Shown here one piece after another: positions 1 through 8,606 of a DNA stretch of 64,000 nucleotides. Source of the stretch: Dyadobacter subterraneus. GTDB taxonomy: Bacteria; Bacteroidota; Bacteroidia; Cytophagales; Spirosomataceae. The stretch covers positions 4,194,501-4,258,500 of the forward strand of contig NZ_JACYGY010000001.1 in NCBI RefSeq assembly GCF_015221875.1. Reading direction: 5' to 3'. The position numbers were made by a program, and so were the translations under genes. Every line of letters begins with the position of its first letter. The first letter of the stretch is position 1. The notes beneath the pieces are model-generated. The model did no database searches. It worked only from the letters and a program-made list of their open reading frames with translations, and was not told where the DNA came from.

Positions 1-320
1 TTAAGGACCTTTTTCAGCTCTGCCTGTTTCTCTTTTTGCGATGACCTGATCTGTCTGAACTTAGAAAACTTACTGTCGCTACTTTTAATGACCGGCTCAT
101 TCTTCAATGCGTATTTCAGATTAATGGCTTTAACTTGGTTTAGCTGTACAGAATCCAGATCAAGCTTATTTTTCATCATTTCCGTTTGGAATTTTGCCCT
201 TTCCTGCGGCGTCCTATCCTGCATTGCGGAAGCGTTCTGTGCCATAACCACCTGACCATACAGCATAAACAACAAGGTAAGTGTCACGGCTATGCCTTTT
301 GTGGGGTTGCTACTTTTCAT
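1..320 (-). CDS. Exported small helical protein, 3' end outside window
   Basis: The reading frame opens with ATG at 318-320 and stays open through position 1, so the C-terminus lies outside the window. The product begins with a lysine-poor but clearly hydrophobic signal segment (residues about 10-24) ending near AQNASA. The mature part is charged and helical, with TPQERAKFQ and LDLDSVQLNQVKAIN. That pattern resembles the Spy/CpxP-like or DUF-type periplasmic helical proteins common in Bacteroidota, but the assignment is only by resemblance. It is the last gene of a leftward unit that may include the small exported protein at 375-629. Confidence 0.6.
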   Translation of the reverse strand, partial: MKSSNPTKGIAVTLTLLFMLYGQVVMAQNASAMQDRTPQERAKFQTEMMKNKLDLDSVQLNQVKAINLKYALKNEPVIKSSDSKFSKFRQIRSSQKEKQAELKKVL

Positions 321-374
321 ATTTGTTGGATTTGTTTTTTTTGATGATTGAATACTACTGCTCTTTGGATGGAC

Positions 375-629
375 CTATAAATGCCCGCATCTGGTCAACG
401 GGTGAACGACCGCTACGCGCCTGCGTGCTGCCGGCCGTACAAAGGTGACTGCTGGCCGCAAAACAACAGCTGGCCTTACTATTACGCGTCTTACCGGGCT
501 TACAATAACTGGCCGGGCCGGAGCCACTACTACACGACCCACAGGTCTTCTTACAATGACAGGTGTTTGCGCTTTTGCATTTACAATGCCAGTGGCGAGG
601 AGGCAAATGATTAAAATGACCTTTTTCAT
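375..629 (-). CDS. Small exported Val/Arg/Pro-rich protein
   Basis: An 84-residue protein whose internal ATG at 627-629 is preferred because it starts a textbook signal peptide (MKKVILIICLLATGIVNAKAQ). The upstream in-frame extension of 20 residues is not signal-like. The mature part is a low-complexity run of Val, Arg and Pro with repeated RPV and VRPA units, which gives a very basic surface. I do not recognise a family. Such basic exported proteins may associate with the envelope or nucleic acid, but nothing here shows it. Confidence 0.5.
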   Translation of the reverse strand: MKKVILIICLLATGIVNAKAQTPVIVRRPVGRVVVAPARPVIVSPVRRVIVRPAVVLRPAVTFVRPAARRRVAVVHPLTRCGHL

Positions 630-685
630 ACTGTATAATTTAAGATGATATTTATAAGTACGACCGTGTTTTTGCGGCCAGGTTT

Positions 686-1501
686 TCATTTTTCCGGTGA
701 AGCGTCGAATACTGGGGGTGAACAGACCGCATGGCTTTTTGAACTGGCCGGTTTAAACAAATCGATAAAGCCCTGCAAGACCAGCCTGAATGGATTGTGG
801 CTTAAAAAGCCGGTCGTAAGGCCGTAAACCACTTTCTCGGTTTCCGGCTGGTAGGTACCAAATAGCCTGTCCCCGATAATGAGGACACCTCCAAAATTCT
901 TATCAATATAAAGGGGATTACGGCCATGGTGTACGCGGTGTGCCGAGGGTGTATCCATTACCTTTTCAATGCGGCCAAGCCTGCCGACAGCTTCGGTATG
1001 CAAAAGGAACTGGTAGGCAAGATTGAGTGCGTAGCAGATCACAATAAAATCAGGCGGCATACCCAATGGTGCTGCCGGAATAAGAAACAAGGGGCTGACA
1101 AGCGCTGAGAACCAGTTAAGCCGGTAAGCAGCAGTCAGGTTCATGCGCATCGCCGAGTGATGGACCATATGAAAGGCCCATAAGGGTTTCCAAAGATGTG
1201 ATATGCGGTGGAACCAATAATAAATAAAATCAGCCGTGATAAAAGTGAGCAGTAAGACCCATCCGTTATGCGGCAGCTTAAATGGAGAATGACCAGAAAA
1301 AAAGCCAAGCAGGGCCAACTGATAACCGGCGAACAGGTATTTAAAGAATTGGAAACCTGCAAAGACTGCCAGGCTAGAAAATGTCTCTTTTAAATGATAC
1401 ACGCCTTTGCCTTTTTTCCAGCTCCAGATGATCTCCGCAGAGATAAGTCCCGCTACAAACAATAATAGATAGATCCGGTAAGGTCCGATGTGGTTTTTCA
1501 T
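686..1501 (-). CDS. Sterol desaturase / fatty acid hydroxylase family membrane protein
   Basis: Integral membrane non-heme di-iron enzyme of the fatty-acid-hydroxylase superfamily. The metal-binding histidine clusters are visible as HRISH, HMVHH and HRVHH, spaced as in the family, and hydrophobic segments flank them. These enzymes hydroxylate or desaturate lipids (sterols, carotenoids, sphingolipids); the substrate cannot be told. I start at ATG 1499-1501 (MKNHIGPYR), which removes 18 non-conserved residues. It faces the same way as the LytTR regulator upstream but is separated by about 110 bp. The C-terminal tail after the last membrane segment is Ser/Pro-rich. Confidence 0.85.
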   Translation of the reverse strand: MKNHIGPYRIYLLLFVAGLISAEIIWSWKKGKGVYHLKETFSSLAVFAGFQFFKYLFAGYQLALLGFFSGHSPFKLPHNGWVLLLTFITADFIYYWFHRISHLWKPLWAFHMVHHSAMRMNLTAAYRLNWFSALVSPLFLIPAAPLGMPPDFIVICYALNLAYQFLLHTEAVGRLGRIEKVMDTPSAHRVHHGRNPLYIDKNFGGVLIIGDRLFGTYQPETEKVVYGLTTGFLSHNPFRLVLQGFIDLFKPASSKSHAVCSPPVFDASPEK

Positions 1502-1614
1502 TTCCTGGTTTTTTGTTTTGTACCGGCCAAATGGTTTGATACAAAATTGACCCAAAAGAAGATTTCAGACCCTGGTAAACCCGGTGAAATGGAAAAAACA
1601 AGGGGTGAACTGAT

Positions 1615-2391
1615 CTAGCTGTTCATCCATTTTTTAAATTCAGCGGATTTAGCTTTACTGATAATAACATGCTCGTGCGGCTGTGGTTTTATCTTGACAA
1701 GTAAACGCCCGTTGAAATAAAATTCGGCCTCGATGACAGCGTTACGATTGAGAATAAACTGGCGGCTTACCCTGAGAAATAATACCGGATCGAGTTGCTG
1801 TTCCAACTGTTCCATGGTTGACTCTAACACATATTGTTTGTCATCGGTCGTGCGCAGATGAACCACTTCATTGGCCGTATAGAACCAGGCTATTTTAGCT
1901 GTTTCCAATGGGATCAGTTTATCCCGGTAGTGCACCAGGAAGGATTTTTTATAAGACCTGGTCAGGTTGCCAAGTTGTGCCAATAGATCAGCCAGCGCCG
2001 GTCCGCCAGGCCTTTCAGCAGCACCCGTCCAGTTTTTATATTTGTCCAGCGCATTTCTGATCTCATCGGGGTCAAATGGTTTGAGAATATAGTCGATCCC
2101 GTTGTTCTTGAAGGCCGAGATCGCGTAATCATTGAAAGCAGTCACAAAAATAACCGGCCGGGATATGGCTGTCTGTTTGAAAATATCAAAAGAAAGACCG
2201 TCTGCCAGGCGGATATCCATAAAAATCAGGTCATATGAACCAAGATTATCATTGAACCAGGTAACAGCACCGGATACGGAGCTCAGTGTTTTAACTATGG
2301 TGAGGTTTTCTCCTGATTCATTTAAAATATGGATCAGGCTGCGGGCCGTTGCGGCTTCGTCTTCTACCACTATAATACGGATAACTGTCAT
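1615..2391 (-). CDS. LytTR-family response regulator
   Basis: A 258-residue response regulator. Residues 1-125 form a receiver domain with the acidic pocket (EDE near residue 10), phosphoacceptor Asp59 in LIFMDIRLADG and the conserved Lys in YILKPF. Residues about 150-255 form a LytTR DNA-binding domain (KSFLVHYRDKLIPLE, VSRQFILNRNAV). Its ATG overlaps the stop of the sensor kinase upstream by 4 bp, so the two are translationally coupled. It probably acts as the output of that kinase; the regulon is unknown, and the sterol-desaturase-like gene just downstream is the nearest candidate. Confidence 0.92.
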   Translation of the reverse strand: MTVIRIIVVEDEAATARSLIHILNESGENLTIVKTLSSVSGAVTWFNDNLGSYDLIFMDIRLADGLSFDIFKQTAISRPVIFVTAFNDYAISAFKNNGIDYILKPFDPDEIRNALDKYKNWTGAAERPGGPALADLLAQLGNLTRSYKKSFLVHYRDKLIPLETAKIAWFYTANEVVHLRTTDDKQYVLESTMEQLEQQLDPVLFLRVSRQFILNRNAVIEAEFYFNGRLLVKIKPQPHEHVIISKAKSAEFKKWMNS

Positions 2392-3410
2392 TGTTGTAAA
2401 GGGAGTTTCACGATAAAGTGTGTTTCAGACCGGCTGATCTCAATTTCCTGGTGCAACAGGATCCTGAAACGTTCGTTCAGGTTGGCCAGACCCATTCCAT
2501 TGCTTGCTTCCGGCGTCGGTATTTCCCAAAGGCTGTTACTGAATATAAGTTGGTCGTCCTTTGCCTCAATCGTTACCTGTAATGGCCTTTCCGCTGTGGC
2601 GGCATTATGTTTGACTGCATTTTCAAGCAGTGGCTGTAAAGATAAGTGAGGGATTTTAATAGGCAGGTGCGCATCTGCAATATTGATTTTTAGCTCAAAT
2701 GCATCTTCCAACCGCATGGAAATCAGTTTTGCAAACGATCCGAGCATTGTCAGCTCATTGGAAAGCGTGACCAGATCCGTATGAGATCCTACCAATGCAT
2801 AACGAAAAACAGCAGACATATCTCGGATGTATTTTTGAGCCTGCTGGGGATTTTCACGCACTACCGCTGAAAGGCTGCTCAGGGAATTGAACAGGAAATG
2901 CGGGTTCATCTGCTCTTTTAGTAATTGCAGCTCCGAGGCCAGATAAGCATTTTTCAGTTGCTGGTTTTCGGCTGCCATGCTGCTGGAATTGCGTATCAGC
3001 AAAACGATCTTGATGATGATCCCCGTTAATATGGTGCTCAAGCCCAGTCGGAACAATGAGCCCGAGAATACCAGGCGCGTCGATGGCAGATTGGGGAAAA
3101 ACAAACGGCGTAATACCGCACCGGTCATCAATAAACCAAAGAAAACTAGGATGTTGAAAACAGCGTAAGGTAAATACCGTTCTTTTTCCCGGTACGATGA
3201 CAGCCATCCTCCCCTGAAGAGGTTAATGGTGAAAAGCAGTCCGCAGAAAGTCAGGCTAAATGCAAACTGGAATAAAAGTTCATAGGGATTAAAATGCCAG
3301 TACCGGGCCATAAGCCCATTTTCACGCAAAGCTAAAAGTTTTGGAGAGTTCACCATCAGGGCGATCAGCAGGGAACTGTACCAGCAAATACGTTGCTCAT
3401 TTTTATCCAT
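2388..3410 (-). CDS. LytS/YehU-type sensor histidine kinase
   Basis: A 340-residue membrane sensor kinase. Four hydrophobic segments lie in residues 10-140, followed by a short coiled linker and the His_kinase domain with the KEQMNPHFLFNSLSSL box (His171). The ATP-binding part has LLENAVKH (N box) and NGMGLANLNERF (G box). There is no periplasmic sensor domain of note, so the signal is probably sensed in or at the membrane. It forms a two-gene operon with the LytTR regulator at 1615-2391. Confidence 0.92.
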   Translation of the reverse strand: MDKNEQRICWYSSLLIALMVNSPKLLALRENGLMARYWHFNPYELLFQFAFSLTFCGLLFTINLFRGGWLSSYREKERYLPYAVFNILVFFGLLMTGAVLRRLFFPNLPSTRLVFSGSLFRLGLSTILTGIIIKIVLLIRNSSSMAAENQQLKNAYLASELQLLKEQMNPHFLFNSLSSLSAVVRENPQQAQKYIRDMSAVFRYALVGSHTDLVTLSNELTMLGSFAKLISMRLEDAFELKINIADAHLPIKIPHLSLQPLLENAVKHNAATAERPLQVTIEAKDDQLIFSNSLWEIPTPEASNGMGLANLNERFRILLHQEIEISRSETHFIVKLPLQQ

Positions 3411-3841
3411 CGTTAAACTTACTGAAAATTTAAATTTATAGGGCTGCCTCCAATGTCAGCGAAATAAATCAGGGGGTGAAATGGAGAAGTTCGGAGGTGA
3501 GTTAATACCAGATTAAGCGAAACTTTCATCACGGGAACGGAATTTCTTCGGTTTATTAAATTTATACAAATCTGGATCCATGCGGGTTCGTATCAAGTGT
3601 CATACTGAAAGTCCCACTCCCCCCGATACCATTGGTTGCAAGGGCAGAACAGTACAACCCGGCTAGCAGACGCCCAACTAACTGACGCAGAAAAAATAAA
3701 AAGACGTTGGTACAGAAACATTTTAAGAGACAATAAATCCAGGCTAACCCACTACGCAAAGCTCATTTTTTGCCAAATGACAAATAACTCCATTTTTTAT
3801 TGAACCAACTTTGAACAATTGATAATTTAAATAATGAAATA
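3411..3841. other. Gap without a supported gene
   Basis: I see no convincing coding sequence here. Short open frames on the minus strand overlap the SDR relic at 3842-3994 and have no family resemblance. Confidence 0.5.
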
Positions 3842-3994
3842 ATGACAACGACAATTTTAGTAACGGGTGCTTCGGCAGGAATTGGAAAAGCAACAGCACT
3901 TTATTTGGTTCAAAACGGCTACAACGTTTACGGAGCAGCACGCAGATTAAAGAAAATGCAGGATTTAAAAACACACAGCGTAAACCCTGCTTGA
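3842..3994 (+). pseudogene. N-terminal fragment of an SDR oxidoreductase
   Basis: ATG at 3842 opens a 50-residue frame with the Rossmann glycine motif TGASAGIGKAT and an NADP-type basic turn (AARRLKKMQ), then ends at TGA 3992-3994 after only the first beta-alpha-beta unit. A full SDR needs about 240 residues and the catalytic YxxxK, so this is a truncated relic. It lies next to an intact SDR/AraC pair and fits the repeated rearrangement seen in this region. Confidence 0.75.
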
Positions 3995-4420
3995 TTCACA
4001 ATCCAACTGAATTTCCAATCGTTGATTGAGCCGTGTAAGTAAGTGATTTGAGCCGTTTCCGCAGGTAAAATTGAATCTACGACCTTAAAAAATCGGTTAG
4101 CTTTTTTTGCATCATCAGTGAGGCATTAACAGGTGCCTCACTTTTTTGTATCGTTTCCTTGCTGGCGCATTAAAATGCCAGGCATCAACCGTAGGTAATT
4201 TTAGCACAGCTTGAAGCGCCTTTCGAATGAATGCAGGTAGCGAACAGGGCCTTTTGCAGGTTGGAAAAATAGCATTACACTGCCCGGGCTGCTGCTGATT
4301 GAAAATATTTTGTTGAAGTTAAACTAATGCTGAACATTGTTTGTCAAGCCCCGAACCAATGCCCGGCTTTGCAATCAGCTGATGTTTATTTGTCATACCC
4401 AACTTGCATAAACCCCCGTG
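3995..4420. other. Gap without a supported gene
   Basis: No frame of interest. A dyad with a T-rich tail occurs near 4115-4147 (gaggca...tgcctcactttttt), a possible transcription terminator for rightward transcription through the SDR relic. Confidence 0.35.
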
Positions 4421-5224
4421 TTAGCGGCTGGTCTTCGTTTTTCGTTCTGTAAGTTCGGTTGGCGTCAGCCCGAATTGTTTTTTGAAAGCGAATGAAAAAT
4501 GAGGCAGCGCTTCAAAGCCTAAATCAAGATAAATTTCTGCCGGCTTTTTGTCCTTTTTGTCAATAAGGAAATGGGCTTCCTGTAAACGTTTCTTCACAAG
4601 CCAATGATTTGGTGAATCGTTAAACTTTTCTTTGAAATCTCTTTTAAAAGCCGACAAACTTCGCCCTGTCAAAAAGGCAAAACGTGCAACACTTACATTG
4701 AATTTGAAATTCCGGTTCATAAATTCCTCAATGTTAATTTTTTGAGGAATACCGTAATCAAAAAGCAAGCCTGCTAATCCGGGTTGTTGTTGCAGTAAAA
4801 TAAGCAATAGTTCTTCACGTTTCACGTCAGCAAAAGCATCTTTGATTTTTGCGTGATGGTAATACGGAAGTAAAGACTGAATAAAATTTGGAAGTAAATC
4901 ATTCTTGCTTACTGGTATTAGTGTTTCGGCTGATTTAAATTTTGTTGTTTCTGTTTTATACCGCCGCTGAAATTGTTTAAGAAACGCCTCATCAAAAAAT
5001 ACAAACACTTTTTCAAGTTCGTTGTCAACTTTTTCCTTGTTATAGCGTGCCAACCTGTTTTTTCGTGCAATGCAGCAGTCGCCTGATTTTAGTGTTATTT
5101 GTTTGTTTCCGTCATAGACATTCATGATTCCTTTTATAACATAAACAAATGTATGCTCTGCAATAAATTGTTCAGGTGAAATTTCTTTCCCGACATAGTG
5201 CATATGTGTTGTATTATCTTTCAT
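4421..5224 (-). CDS. AraC-family transcriptional regulator
   Basis: A 267-residue regulator with an N-terminal cupin-like sensor half (EQFIAEHTFVYVIKG... LKSGDCCIARKN) and a C-terminal double helix-turn-helix. The second HTH carries EIYLDLGFEALPHFSFAFKKQFG, a good match to the AraC signature. It is encoded 26 bp downstream of the SDR gene at 5251-6156 in the same direction and is probably co-transcribed with it. It is a clear paralogue of the regulator at 6925-7737 (same FSFAFKKQFG core and the same LTGRSL segment). Confidence 0.9.
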   Translation of the reverse strand: MKDNTTHMHYVGKEISPEQFIAEHTFVYVIKGIMNVYDGNKQITLKSGDCCIARKNRLARYNKEKVDNELEKVFVFFDEAFLKQFQRRYKTETTKFKSAETLIPVSKNDLLPNFIQSLLPYYHHAKIKDAFADVKREELLLILLQQQPGLAGLLFDYGIPQKINIEEFMNRNFKFNVSVARFAFLTGRSLSAFKRDFKEKFNDSPNHWLVKKRLQEAHFLIDKKDKKPAEIYLDLGFEALPHFSFAFKKQFGLTPTELTERKTKTSR

Positions 5225-5250
5225 TTTGCCGTGCCGAATTTACTCATACT

Positions 5251-6156
5251 TTATTTCACTTTCGCTAATAAGGCTCTTGTTTCACTGACAATCCGGTCCT
5301 GAAAATTTGTATCTCTCACCTGCGCTGAACCTTGCATCGGTTGTCCTTTCTCGTCAAAATAAACACCCGTCTTACCCGAAGTGTCCGTCAAAATTCCTGT
5401 AATAACTTTTGCCGCTTTTTTAGGTGTGCTGCTGTATTTGGAAAAAGGCGGAAGTATTGCCATCAGATGTCCGAATATGAAACGGACAACGGCATTGGTG
5501 CTTTCGCCACCAAGATTTGTTCCCCGGGTTATTCCGGGTTCCACTGCGTTGAAATGTAATCTTGGTGTTTCTCTTGCAAAAGCCATAGCAGAGGCAAGAA
5601 TGCATTGCTTTGAGGTGGCGTAGGCGTCTATGCCAGGCATTTTAGCTCCGCCTTCTTTCCATTCACCTTTGGCACTTGCCTCAGCAGAAATATAACGACC
5701 GCCTTTCATACCCATTGCTTTTGCAGGTTTGCGTTCAGGGTCTTCAATCGCAGAAGCAATAAAGACAACATTTGCACCATCAACAAGATGAGGTGTAAGT
5801 GCTTCGGTTAATGCAAATGCCCCGAGATGATTGGTAGCATAAGTCATATCAAAACCTTGCTTACTTTTTGTTGCTTTTGACGGCATAATTCCTGCGTTGT
5901 TAAGCAGCCCCGCTATTGAAAGATTAAGTTCAATTATTTGCTGTGCTGCAGCTCTTACACTTGTAATATCTGAAATGTCGCATACTACGGAAACTGCATT
6001 TTGTCCATTCTGCTTTATCGTTTTTTCAACTTGTTGAAGCTTTTCTTTATTTCGCCCGACAAGAATAACCGTGCCATTTTTGGCAAGGTCTAATGCTGTT
6101 TCATAGCCGATACCGGATGTTGGTCCGGTGATGATGTATGCTTTTTTATTTTCCAT
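5251..6156 (-). CDS. SDR-family oxidoreductase
   Basis: A 301-residue classical short-chain dehydrogenase. The nucleotide-binding motif TGPTSGIGYET lies near the N-terminus, LLNNAGIM holds the structural NNAG motif, and the catalytic pair is in YATSK. The arginine in VGRNKEK after beta-2 suggests NADP(H). Substrate unknown; the length and the FNAVEPGITRGTNLGG segment resemble retinol-dehydrogenase-like SDRs. It forms a leftward unit with the AraC regulator at 4421-5224. Confidence 0.9.
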   Translation of the reverse strand: MENKKAYIITGPTSGIGYETALDLAKNGTVILVGRNKEKLQQVEKTIKQNGQNAVSVVCDISDITSVRAAAQQIIELNLSIAGLLNNAGIMPSKATKSKQGFDMTYATNHLGAFALTEALTPHLVDGANVVFIASAIEDPERKPAKAMGMKGGRYISAEASAKGEWKEGGAKMPGIDAYATSKQCILASAMAFARETPRLHFNAVEPGITRGTNLGGESTNAVVRFIFGHLMAILPPFSKYSSTPKKAAKVITGILTDTSGKTGVYFDEKGQPMQGSAQVRDTNFQDRIVSETRALLAKVK

Positions 6157-6399
6157 TGTCTAAAAATTTTACGCAGCAAAGTTGAACATAAAATTTTCAG
6201 CCAGCTTTCTTGAAAAGTCCAAAGTTATTGTCGTGGGAAGTCCAAAAGTCTGGATGTCTGTTTGCAACGTAGGGTCTGCCAGAGCTGCCGCTAACGGGCA
6301 AAAAAGTGACAGTAGTTCTGAAATTCGCCTCGGAGCGACTGTGCAGGACGCATCTACCCTTGCTTAAACCATTTGAGGTCAAACAACAAGATACTTAAA

Positions 6400-6582
6400 A
6401 TGGAAAAGCCCACTAAAGTATTAATTACCGGCGGCACAGCCAAGAGCGGTGGCTGTGCCATAAACGAACTTATTAAAACGGATCATCCTGTCAGGGCAAT
6501 GGTGCACAGCATTGATGAACGTTCCGAAGAACTGGAAGCCAAAGGTGTTAAGGTTGTGACGGCGGGTTATTTTATCCTTTAA
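6400..6582 (+). pseudogene. N-terminal fragment of an NmrA-like NAD(P)-binding protein
   Basis: ATG at 6400 starts 60 residues with VLITGGTAKSGGCAINELI and VRAMVHSIDERSEELEAKGVKVV, the dinucleotide-binding start of NmrA/quinone-reductase-2-like proteins. The frame then leaves the family pattern (TAGYFIL) and stops. Immediately downstream lies the tail of an AraC gene, so the intervening several hundred bases were probably deleted, joining two formerly separate neighbouring genes. Confidence 0.7.
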
Positions 6583-6585
6583 ACG

Positions 6586-6776
6586 CTGACGGGGCAAAAT
6601 ATGAAGCAACATCTGCATCATAAACTGATCAAGATGGCCGGGGAAAAGCTGTCCACTATCAACCTTACCATCAGTGAGATCGCCAGCCAGCTGGAATTTG
6701 AACACCTGCAGTCTTTGAGCAAAATGAAACGAAGACCAGCCTGCCACCGCTCGAATTGAGCCATCCGCTCAACTGA
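6586..6776 (+). pseudogene. C-terminal fragment of an AraC regulator, frameshifted
   Basis: From 6586 the frame reads TLTGQNMKQHLHHKLI and then AGEKLSTINLTISEIASQL, matching the C-terminal HTH of the intact regulator at 34480-35391 (LTGLNTQQYIQHAII, KLSTTNLSVSEIAYEL). A frameshift near 6722 moves the tail PPLELSHPLN into another frame, ending at TGA 6774-6776; the intact paralogue has SPLEFRQSFN here. It is non-functional, since it lacks the sensor half and is broken. Confidence 0.7.
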
Positions 6777-6924
6777 AAGCTGAAAGGCTGCGGTAAGATC
6801 GGAATCTTCGACTATTGAAGCATCATTGGTTAAAAAATTTCCGAAGTGATAGCACCAGATCAGCATTTTCTGGCAACGCGCAATGGACTTTGACCGAGTG
6901 TCAATCCTGAGCTACCGTGGCTGA

Positions 6925-7737
6925 TCATTCAGAAATAGCCAATTGGCTGGGTGCGATCCCGAACTGTTTTTTAAAAGCGAACGAAAAATGCGACAGGTTT
7001 TCAAAACCTACTTCATAGCATACATCCAATGGCTTTTTCCCCTTTTCGGTAAGCTGATAATGCGCCAGCTCCAGCCGTTTTTGTGTTAGCCAACGTTGTG
7101 GCGTGGTGCTGAAAGCCTTTTTAAAATCCCGCTTAAAGGTGGTAAGGCTCCTTCCGGTGAGATAGCCAAATTTTTCCATGGGCAGATTGAACATAAAGTT
7201 CCTTTCCATGTAGTTCACCAGGTTTATTTTGCCAGGTTCCTCAAAATTGGCAAGCACATCATCAATGTCCTTATCGAGTGTCCTGAGGATGCTGATCGCT
7301 TCGGTTATTTTAAGAGAAGCAATGTGCTCTGGTATATCCTTCATATCAAAATAAGGGATGAGTGATGCCAGACAGCTTTCCAGTAGCGGGTGATTGCTGA
7401 AGCTGTAAATTTTGGGCGATTGCAAAGGCTTGTGTTTTACATTCTTGCCGCTGTAAAAACTTCTGAGCCTGTCCACCGACAGGTGCATCACTACGGTTTT
7501 ATGTGGCTGCCCGTCTTTCGGATAGTTAATAATGGTCGCCAGCTGATTTCGCGGGATCAGGAAAATATCGCCTTTCCTGAAAAAGTAAGTGGCATCGGCC
7601 TGTACGATCTTGGTTTCACCCGAAAGGAACCATACCAGCATGTGCTGGTCAAACATAATATCAGACTTAAAAAATTTGTCCTCATAGCTCGACAGCTTTA
7701 TGTCATCGGTAATATACCGTGCCTTGTATTCCATCAT
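6925..7737 (-). CDS. AraC-family transcriptional regulator
   Basis: An AraC regulator of about 270 residues, started at the MMEYKARYITDDIKL methionine because the upstream 18 residues look like read-through of the leader. The N-terminal cupin half contains FFRKGDIFLIPRNQLATI. The C-terminal HTH pair contains LTGRSLTTFKRDFKKAF and CYEVGFENLSHFSFAFKKQFG. It is paralogous to 4421-5224 and lies 117 bp downstream of the SDR gene at 7855, in the same direction. Confidence 0.9.
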   Translation of the reverse strand: MMEYKARYITDDIKLSSYEDKFFKSDIMFDQHMLVWFLSGETKIVQADATYFFRKGDIFLIPRNQLATIINYPKDGQPHKTVVMHLSVDRLRSFYSGKNVKHKPLQSPKIYSFSNHPLLESCLASLIPYFDMKDIPEHIASLKITEAISILRTLDKDIDDVLANFEEPGKINLVNYMERNFMFNLPMEKFGYLTGRSLTTFKRDFKKAFSTTPQRWLTQKRLELAHYQLTEKGKKPLDVCYEVGFENLSHFSFAFKKQFGIAPSQLAISE

Positions 7738-7854
7738 TTTATATTTTAAGGAAATCAGTAAACCAAAGATAGCGCATAGTTTACATTTCACTTTGTTGAA
7801 AAGGCCATTTTCTGAGAAAGGGAAGAGAACCGTGATTATTCTCCCCCAGAGCGG

Positions 7855-8583
7855 TTAAACTGATTGCCCGCCATCTACCAAAAAGTTTGCACCTGTTAAA
7901 AACGACGCTTCCTCGCTCGCCAGGTATTGGACCATACTGGCCACTTCTTCGGCTTTCCCCATTCTTCCGGCAGGAATACTTTGTACCAACTGATGTTCCA
8001 GCGTTTCATCCAGCCCGATCTTATTCATAATTTCTGTGGCCACCGGACCGGGGCTTACAGCATTTACGCGGATTTTCCTGGCTGCAAGTTCCAGCGCCGC
8101 TATTTTTACCACCGCATTGATCGCTGATTTACTAGCTGCATAAACAGAAGCGCTTTGCGGGGATATGGTGGCCGATGCCAAGGAGAGCATGATCACGGAA
8201 GCTCCCTGGTTGAGTAGCGGAATAAACCGGCTCAGCGTAAAATACGCACCCTTGAAATTGACATTCATTATTTGATCAAACTGGCTTTCTTCAATGTCTT
8301 CTATCGTTGAGAATTTGGTGATACCTGCATTGACAAGTAGGGTATCAACCTTGCCAAATTGTTCTTTAACCTGGCGAACAAGATGCTCAATATCCGGTAA
8401 TTTGCTTTGATCCGCCACCAGCCCGGTTACCCGGAGTTCTGCGGCTGCCTTTTCCACAGCGTCCTTTCTTCTGCCGGTGATGATTACATTTACACCGCTT
8501 GCTTTGAGCCTTTTTGCGGTGGCGTAGCCTCTACCGCTGTTACCACCTGTGATGACAGCGACTTTATTATTTAAATCTTTCAT
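7855..8583 (-). CDS. SDR-family oxidoreductase (FabG-like)
   Basis: A 242-residue short-chain dehydrogenase of typical length. It shows the TGGNSGRGYAT coenzyme motif (Arg replaces the usual Ile), LLVNAGITKF, a catalytic Ser in MLSLAS, the YAASK pair and the C-terminal FLTGANFLVDGG. GRRKD after beta-2 suggests NADP(H). It sits 23 bp downstream of another SDR (8607-9599), so the two are likely one operon, and upstream of the AraC gene at 6925. Confidence 0.9.
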   Translation of the reverse strand: MKDLNNKVAVITGGNSGRGYATAKRLKASGVNVIITGRRKDAVEKAAAELRVTGLVADQSKLPDIEHLVRQVKEQFGKVDTLLVNAGITKFSTIEDIEESQFDQIMNVNFKGAYFTLSRFIPLLNQGASVIMLSLASATISPQSASVYAASKSAINAVVKIAALELAARKIRVNAVSPGPVATEIMNKIGLDETLEHQLVQSIPAGRMGKAEEVASMVQYLASEEASFLTGANFLVDGGQSV

Positions 8584-8606
8584 TTTTTTGATATGCGATT
8601 GAGATG

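Noticed and set aside
4115..4147. Possible small RNA around a dyad with T tail
   Set aside because: Short stem and no promoter-like sequence; a simple terminator is the more modest reading.
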